Source: Cryptomeria japonica (lineage: Eukaryota; Streptophyta; Pinopsida; Cupressales; Cupressaceae). From it: 64,000 bases of DNA. Below the pieces are notes generated by a model. The model made no database searches and was not told the DNA's origin. It saw only the letters and a list, made by a program, of their open reading frames with translations. The position numbers were made by a program, and so were the translations under genes. The stretch lies in the NCBI RefSeq assembly GCF_030272615.1, contig NC_081409.1, positions 477,494,573-477,558,572 on the forward strand, in the 5' to 3' direction. Numbering within the stretch: the stretch's first letter is position 1; each line of letters starts with the position of its first letter. Of this stretch, positions 58,750 to 64,000 are shown piece by piece.

Positions 58750-61422
58750 ATTATTCATGAAGAAGAAAGCCGACCCCAATCTCAAACTCATGGACAACTG
58801 GATTGGGTAAACTTGTGGTCCCTAATGTCTTTGTGAATATTTAATTGATGAAAATATTGGCTAGGGCTTATAATGCCATGAAAAGATGTATTCAATTGCT
58901 AAATGGCGATGTATTCATCCACCTTTTAGTAGCCACCATTCATGAGGTCTTTGGTCTTGGTTTCGAATTTGATGTGCATCTATCTTTCGAGAAACTGGAA
59001 GAAGAGTATAGGAAGATGGATACTGTATACAATGGGTGGAATTTGGCCATACATAAGGCTGAGAAAGGAAAGTTTATAGATGAGCCACCATTTGATATCA
59101 GCATTTTCAGGTAGTATCTGTAGTATACGTATATGGCATGTGGGCAAGTGGGAGGAGATGAGGATCTAGTTGTAGCTTGGATAGGACCTTTAGTACTTGT
59201 TGCAGACACACAAATGCATGAGCCAAGACAATTTGATTATGTTTCTTACATTGTTGAGAAGATGTATGAGGGTTTCTTAAGTATACATAATAACCCTGAC
59301 AAATCTTTTAAGTTTTATTCATTATTAATGCATATCATCTTTTTTTATGGACGACATAGGGGGTTGTGGCCTGAAGAATTGAAGTTAAATGTTCATGGAA
59401 AAGATGGGGAGGAGCAGCCAGTACAACTATGGGTATCACTGTGGGATTCTCGGTTCATGAGATCTCAATATGTTAAATTTGAAGAACTTTTTGTGCAACC
59501 ATTATTCAGAGTTTTGGGGGTTTCTTTTGATGGATCATTTTCAAAAGAAATCAAAAGATTTCTTAGACCCCATGAGCATGGGGATACTAGGGTGAATCAT
59601 AATCAAGGTGACTAGTATGTATTCCAGGACTTCACATATGTTAGAGTTTTTGGATTCAAAGGTGCTCCTTATGTGCTACAGAAAGTTGCACCTGATAGAA
59701 ACCATTACCTGGAGATTGTGAGATAAATGAGTGTCTCAAATGCACAGCATTTTGGGGGTGCCCAAAAACAAGTTTTTCTACCTGGGACTTTGCACTTTGG
59801 TGACTTCACCATTGTATCCACAAAGGCATATGAAATTATTGATAGGAGGTTAATAGAAGATTATAACCTCTATGAGCACATAGGCCAAAACAATTATGAC
59901 CCAGAGGGTTACATACACCAGAGCAGGAAAGGGCAGAATCTGGGTGACTATTTTCATGAGCATGTTGAAGCCTTGGATATCTTCAGAAATAAGGAATCTA
60001 AAGATGCTATGAAAATCTTTCAGGATTTGAACCAAAGACTAGAAGAAAAGAGACAGAGACTCAAGGAGATGGAAGAAGAAGAAGAAGTTGAAAGTGAATC
60101 AGGTGAGAATGAGGTTGTCTCAAGATTCAGAATGCTTGAAAGGGAGGAGGAGCCTAAAGCGCAAGAATAGATTATTGCGAGGATGAATGTTGATCTGGAT
60201 GATAGGAAAGAAGAACATACTTCTTTTGTGTCTGATGATGAATTCATTAAATCAAAGTAGTTTAAGTCATTCTTGTATCATTTCAAAGGAAAGAGGCTAA
60301 GAGAAGCAATGTCAGATGTGACCTTAGAAAATGAGGCAGAGATGCTTAGGAAATTGAAGGTTGATATCGATATAGAAGTAGAAGGCATGACCCTCAAAGG
60401 GGAAGGCAACTTCTTGTAGAAGCAGGAATTATTCTCTTTCCAGGTTGGGATCTTAGTGCATCTTTTATTTTTGATAGCCTATTGCATTCAGATAAGAAAG
60501 AATTCAAGTTAGACATTGAGGGCGTGAATGACATTTTCATTAGATCAAGATATGATCCAGATGATGAGGCTATGCATTTGTGGGAAATAAGAGGTTGAAG
60601 ATCATAGATGTGGACAAGGCTTTTGGACACATGATGAAGTTAAAGGTTGGTGAAGTTGATCCTTTGGTTACAATGGATATGGGAGTTGATATTTCAAAAT
60701 TAAATAAGGCACAGATGAATATTTTGGTAAGAGAAACAAGAAAATACAGATCATTGTACGAGGAACTCTTAAGAAATAGGGGCTAGCCTGTACCCCAGAT
60801 AGTAGATGAATCCAAACTGAAAAAGTAGTGTGAAGAATTGCAAAAGGAAAATAAGATGTTGAAGGAGAAAATGCAGATCATAAGGGCAGAACCAGCATGT
60901 GTCTTGTTGTCTAAAAGGTTTAAGAATCTACAGAAATTACTAGAGGAATTTTGGACTGTTTACCAGAAAAACATGGATAACAGAGTGTCACACCAGAGGA
61001 TTTTTTATTGTTTAAACATGTTACTGCAGGATGAGATATAGAGTGACAAGAGGATCAACAAGATCAAAAAATTGATTGATACTCATGAGAAATTCACAAC
61101 AAAGTTAAAGATTGAATATGAGTGTCAAGGGATTGTTAATCATAGATTCCCAAGTGTGGTAGATGGTACGGGGGTAATAAAGGATAAAGACCAGTGGATT
61201 TCTGACTGCAGATCACTACTTGGTGCAACCATTAGCATTTCCTATGCGGATAATTTGGATATCCATGAAATGAGGGAATAGGTCGAGAACTTTGTTACAA
61301 AGAAAATAGCGGTCAGAGACATCATCTTCAACACCTGCACATATAAAGACAAAGGATATCTTCGGCATATCCAGAAATATGGTCAAAGGCTAGATGGGAA
61401 GAATTAGTTTATGTCATTGTAA
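58750..61422 (+). pseudogene. U3-encoded ORF of element A, right copy, part 2
   Basis: The longest uninterrupted view of the U3 frame, since it lacks insertions B and D. Blocks in order: NAMKRCIQLLNGDVFIHLL, EVFGLGFE, MACGQVGG, FYSLLMHIIFFYGRHRGLWP, EIKRFLRPHEHGDTRVNHN, QVFLPGTLHFGDFTIVSTK, an acidic coiled coil near 60030-60110 (QRLEEKRQRLKEMEEEEEVE), FVSDDEFIKSK, DVDKAFGHMMKLKVG, a second coiled coil (KENKMLKEKM, 60845-60875) and LDIHEMRE. With 47819-48073 it makes about 976 codons. TAG, TAA and small deletions (for example near 60392 and 60582) inactivate it. No homologous family recognised with confidence. Confidence 0.78.
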
Positions 61423-61521
61423 TGTGTTACAATAGTTAGGGGGGGTTAGTTAGGTTTTTTATAAGTTTTAGTTTGTACAAATGAAAGGGTGTGTCCTTTC
61501 ATTTATGTCTTTTGAGTCACA

Positions 61522-61529
61522 TATATATA
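61522..61529 (+). promoter_or_regulatory. Putative TATA box of A 3' LTR
   Basis: TATATATA in the same context as 38542-38549, with the flanking 40 bases essentially unchanged. Confidence 0.55.
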
Positions 61530-62432
61530 GGGAATCATTTTGTATTCTAATGAAGGGGGGAGAATGTAAGAAAGACTGCTATTTTCCATATTGTCTATTG
61601 GAGCTAGCAGTGTTATGTAAAATAGGTCTGTAGAAATGAAAATCCATTTTGTGCAAGCAAGCGTATACTGAAGTACATGTGAGTCTATAGTTTTTGTATA
61701 CCCATTGTTCCAAAAACTAACATATAATATTTTTTGTCTTTATCTTTAGGTCATTTCATGTTAGATGATGTTGATGAGTTAAAATCCTTTGGATAAATAT
61801 GAATAAGGTTTGTTGCAGTGTTTTATCACTTGTTGTTATATAGATAACATAATTGTTTTCATTGTTCTTATAACATGCATTGAAGTCATTGCAGTGATAG
61901 TCTTGCATCCTTGTGAGTTCTCTCAAACTGTCTCCATGGTTCACAAATATGTGTCCATTAAGTAACATGTAAATTGTCAAATAAGGCATTGGTTTGTTAT
62001 TAGTTTTCTATGAGTAAATTTGGTGTGCACTTAGTCCTCACCAAAGAAAAATATTACTAGTTTCTACTAGCAGTGTTCTTTCATAATTACTCAAGGTCTT
62101 AACAACATTCTTTTATAAGCTTTTATTCATTATCAATTATATTCAAGTCTTCAGATTAAAGCAAGTTAAAAGAACATAATAAATCATAGTTATAGGAAAT
62201 ATTTTGCCATTCTTGTAAACAGCTAATCTGTTAAGGTTAAATTCACTATAAAGAAATCTCTTTGTGCTTTGGAGATTGAGGCATACCCACCTAGGTCTAT
62301 TGGAGCCTAAAGTGCAGAGGAATTTGGTCTTTGACCATTCGTGTTCGTTGGCCAAGGCTGATTGAGAAATTAGTAGGAGAGTTGGCAAGACTGTAGGATT
62401 TCCAATTTGTGGTTTTGGGAACCAACAGTGTC

Positions 62433-63101
62433 TAGTGCCAAAACTTCCAAATCCATAACCAAAATGCTTAATTACAATATTGATCCTCACGACTGGTTCA
62501 TGAAGTTTGAGTTTCAATGGTGTGGACCTAATTTGATTGTTAGATACCATGGTATTCCATTCATTATCAATTTCTATTTGAAAGAGATGTGGGAATGGAT
62601 TAAGAGAAAAAATGAAAAGAAACTTTGTTAATGAAACAAGCAATACCTCTTATTAGCAAGCATGCTTAAAATTTGTTAAATAAGATCGTTCTCCTACAAT
62701 CTAAATTGTTTTATATGGCTTTTCAATAGTTACCAAGTGAATGAGTTGAAAAAGAGTTTATTTGGTCTAATGGGAGAGTCAATAAAAAGAAGCATGATGT
62801 GAAATGGAAATGGTGTTGCATTGATAATGCTATAGGTGGCCTATGTTTAAGAGAAAAAAAAAACATGGCATTACTCTTGCTATAAAATGGATATTTAAGG
62901 CCCTAACTAGACAAAAACCTTGGAAAGTTCTTAAAAGGAATAACATATAAATGATGTTCCTAAACAAGCCAAGAGTTGGAAACAACTCCCAATGTATGAT
63001 ATCCTATTTGGCAATTTCCTAGTTGTGCCAGTAGGCTCTAACTTGTTTAAAAAGTATTTTAAAGGCATGGAAAAATATAAGGGATTGTGTGAAAGGTGGG
63101 G

Positions 63102-63138
<37 letters not shown>

Positions 63139-64000
63139 ATTCAAGTTCCCTAAATTTGGAAAGGTCCATATGATGTAACCTTACAAATAAAGAGAAACCC
63201 CCTACACTTTTTCACGATTGTTGTGCAAAATCTTGACACCTAAAAGGAATAAGATGCTTTAGTGACATTATATCCAATAACCACCTTAAATAATGCCATG
63301 AGTTGAGTTGTGCATATAGTTTACCTCTAACTCATTGGATGACCTACATTATCCTTAGAAAAGCTTGTAATATTGTTCCTTCCCTTGTGTGTTACCTGAG
63401 CAAAGATGAATTCCTATATAACATATCATAGTCAAATGGTTAGTCATTTATAGATCCTTGAATACATCCTATGACATTACTAACTCTATGAATCACTGTT
63501 GGAACCTTAATTTTTCTGATAATGTTTGTCCAAAACATTTAAAATTTTATAGAGCAATATTTTAGAACAAAAAATTACATGTTTCAAATGGTTATTAACT
63601 ATTAATAATATTCCTATCTTTATTTCTTCTAATGATGTTATATGCTATTATGTATGCCAAAAACCTAAAAGTATCAAAAATATTTTTATTGATTGATTTT
63701 ATGATTAAAAAAATTAGTTGATGTTCTTTTTTCATCTAGCTGATTAGGGTGATAAAGGAAAGATTAATATGCAAGAAATTGTTTTGGTCATATCAATAGT
63801 TTAAATCAATCTTTTAAATTATATTGATTGCTAGTATATCATGGCATTTATGAAAATAAAGGAACAAGGAGGTGTATCAAGGCATTAGGAGAGTTCTTGT
63901 TGGGCATGTAAAAAAAATCATATTTCACTCTATTGTTGTGTAGGTAACTCTAACAACGAAAATCTCATAAGAAAAACTCCAGACCTTACTTAAGGAAAGA
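62433..64000 (+). mobile_element. LINE fragment, 3' piece
   Basis: The LINE frame cut at 8884 resumes here. 62433-62631 encodes SAKTSKSITKMLNYNIDP, FEFQWCGPNLIVRYHGIP and EMWEWIKRKNEKKL, the region after the RT catalytic motif in plant LINEs. Further degraded homology (ELKKSLFGLMGESIKRSMM, near 62735-62795) continues, then the sequence decays with many stops to the right edge. No poly-A tail is seen, so the 3' end lies outside the window. Confidence 0.82.
63107..63136. repeat. (TA)15 microsatellite
   Basis: A short TA dinucleotide run inside the decayed LINE; of no evident function. Confidence 0.95.

Larger units (their letters stand above)
8885..62427 (+). mobile_element. A: giant Ty3/gypsy retrotransposon (Tat/Ogre-like) hosting nested insertions
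   Basis: LTRs at 8885-39436 and 46185-62427 start TGTTAGCACATA and end AACCAACA, flanked by the perfect duplication GTGTC (8880-8884, 62428-62432). After removing insertions B, D and F, the LTRs are about 5.5 and 5.57 kb and the element about 17.8 kb. The primer-binding site resembles the Arg-tRNA site used by Ogre/Tat elements. Internal order is gag, protease, RNase H-like, RT, RNase H, integrase, on the + strand. LTR pairs differ at roughly 5 percent in the first 210 nt, counted by eye. It is the oldest LTR element here, since it hosts D, B (with C) and F. Confidence 0.95.
46185..62427 (+). repeat. A 3' LTR (5.57 kb, split by F)
   Basis: 46185-48073 plus 58750-62427 after removing F and its 5-bp duplication. 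Collinear with the left LTR: ATCGG array (46540-47545), U3 frame (47819-61422), TATA box (61522), R/U5 to 62427. GTGTC at 62428-62432 is the right target duplication in the LINE. Confidence 0.93.

Overview
This window is plant nuclear DNA made entirely of transposable elements. I found no host gene, rRNA, tRNA or CRISPR array. Plant origin is supported by Ty1/copia and Ty3/gypsy clades of plant type, primer-binding sites complementary to plant initiator-Met and Arg tRNAs, a plant L1-like LINE, and premature stops consistent with C-to-T decay at CAG and CGA codons. Very long LTRs, deep nesting and little excision suggest a large-genome seed plant, possibly a gymnosperm; the species cannot be named from the sequence.

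Layout. The substrate is a decayed LINE on the + strand, visible at 1-706, 7481-8884 and 62433-64000. Two LTR elements split it. (1) E1, a Ty1/copia element on the - strand (707-7475, TSD GTTTT). (2) A, a giant Ty3/gypsy Tat/Ogre-like element on the + strand (8885-62427, TSD GTGTC), with LTRs of about 5.5 kb once later insertions are removed and internal gag-pol at 39437-46184. The left LTR of A holds D, a truncated LTR-like insertion (about 11742-15614), and B, a Ty1/copia element on the + strand (16278-37452, TSD GGATC). B in turn holds C, a Ty3/gypsy chromovirus on the - strand with 4.3-4.4 kb LTRs (18226-31895, TSD TGAGA/TGAAA). The right LTR of A holds F (48074-58744, TSD GTATC, - strand), an element without pol whose two LTRs are each 1636 bp.

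Most unusual content. The LTRs of A carry a degenerate reading frame of about 970 codons upstream of a TATA box, so it lies in U3. In genomic RNA it would sit once, downstream of pol, as an extra 3' gene. A also has an RNase H domain between protease and reverse transcriptase, in addition to the usual one after RT. F encodes no PR, RT or integrase but carries a 959-codon frame for a Gln-rich, coiled-coil, then Pro/Ser/Asp-rich protein with repeated motifs.

All coding regions are broken by stops, frameshifts or lost catalytic residues. LTR-to-LTR divergence judged by eye falls from A through B to C, in agreement with the nesting; E1 and F have nearly identical LTRs and are young. Several elements seem to have been defective before they inserted, which implies mobilisation by proteins supplied in trans.
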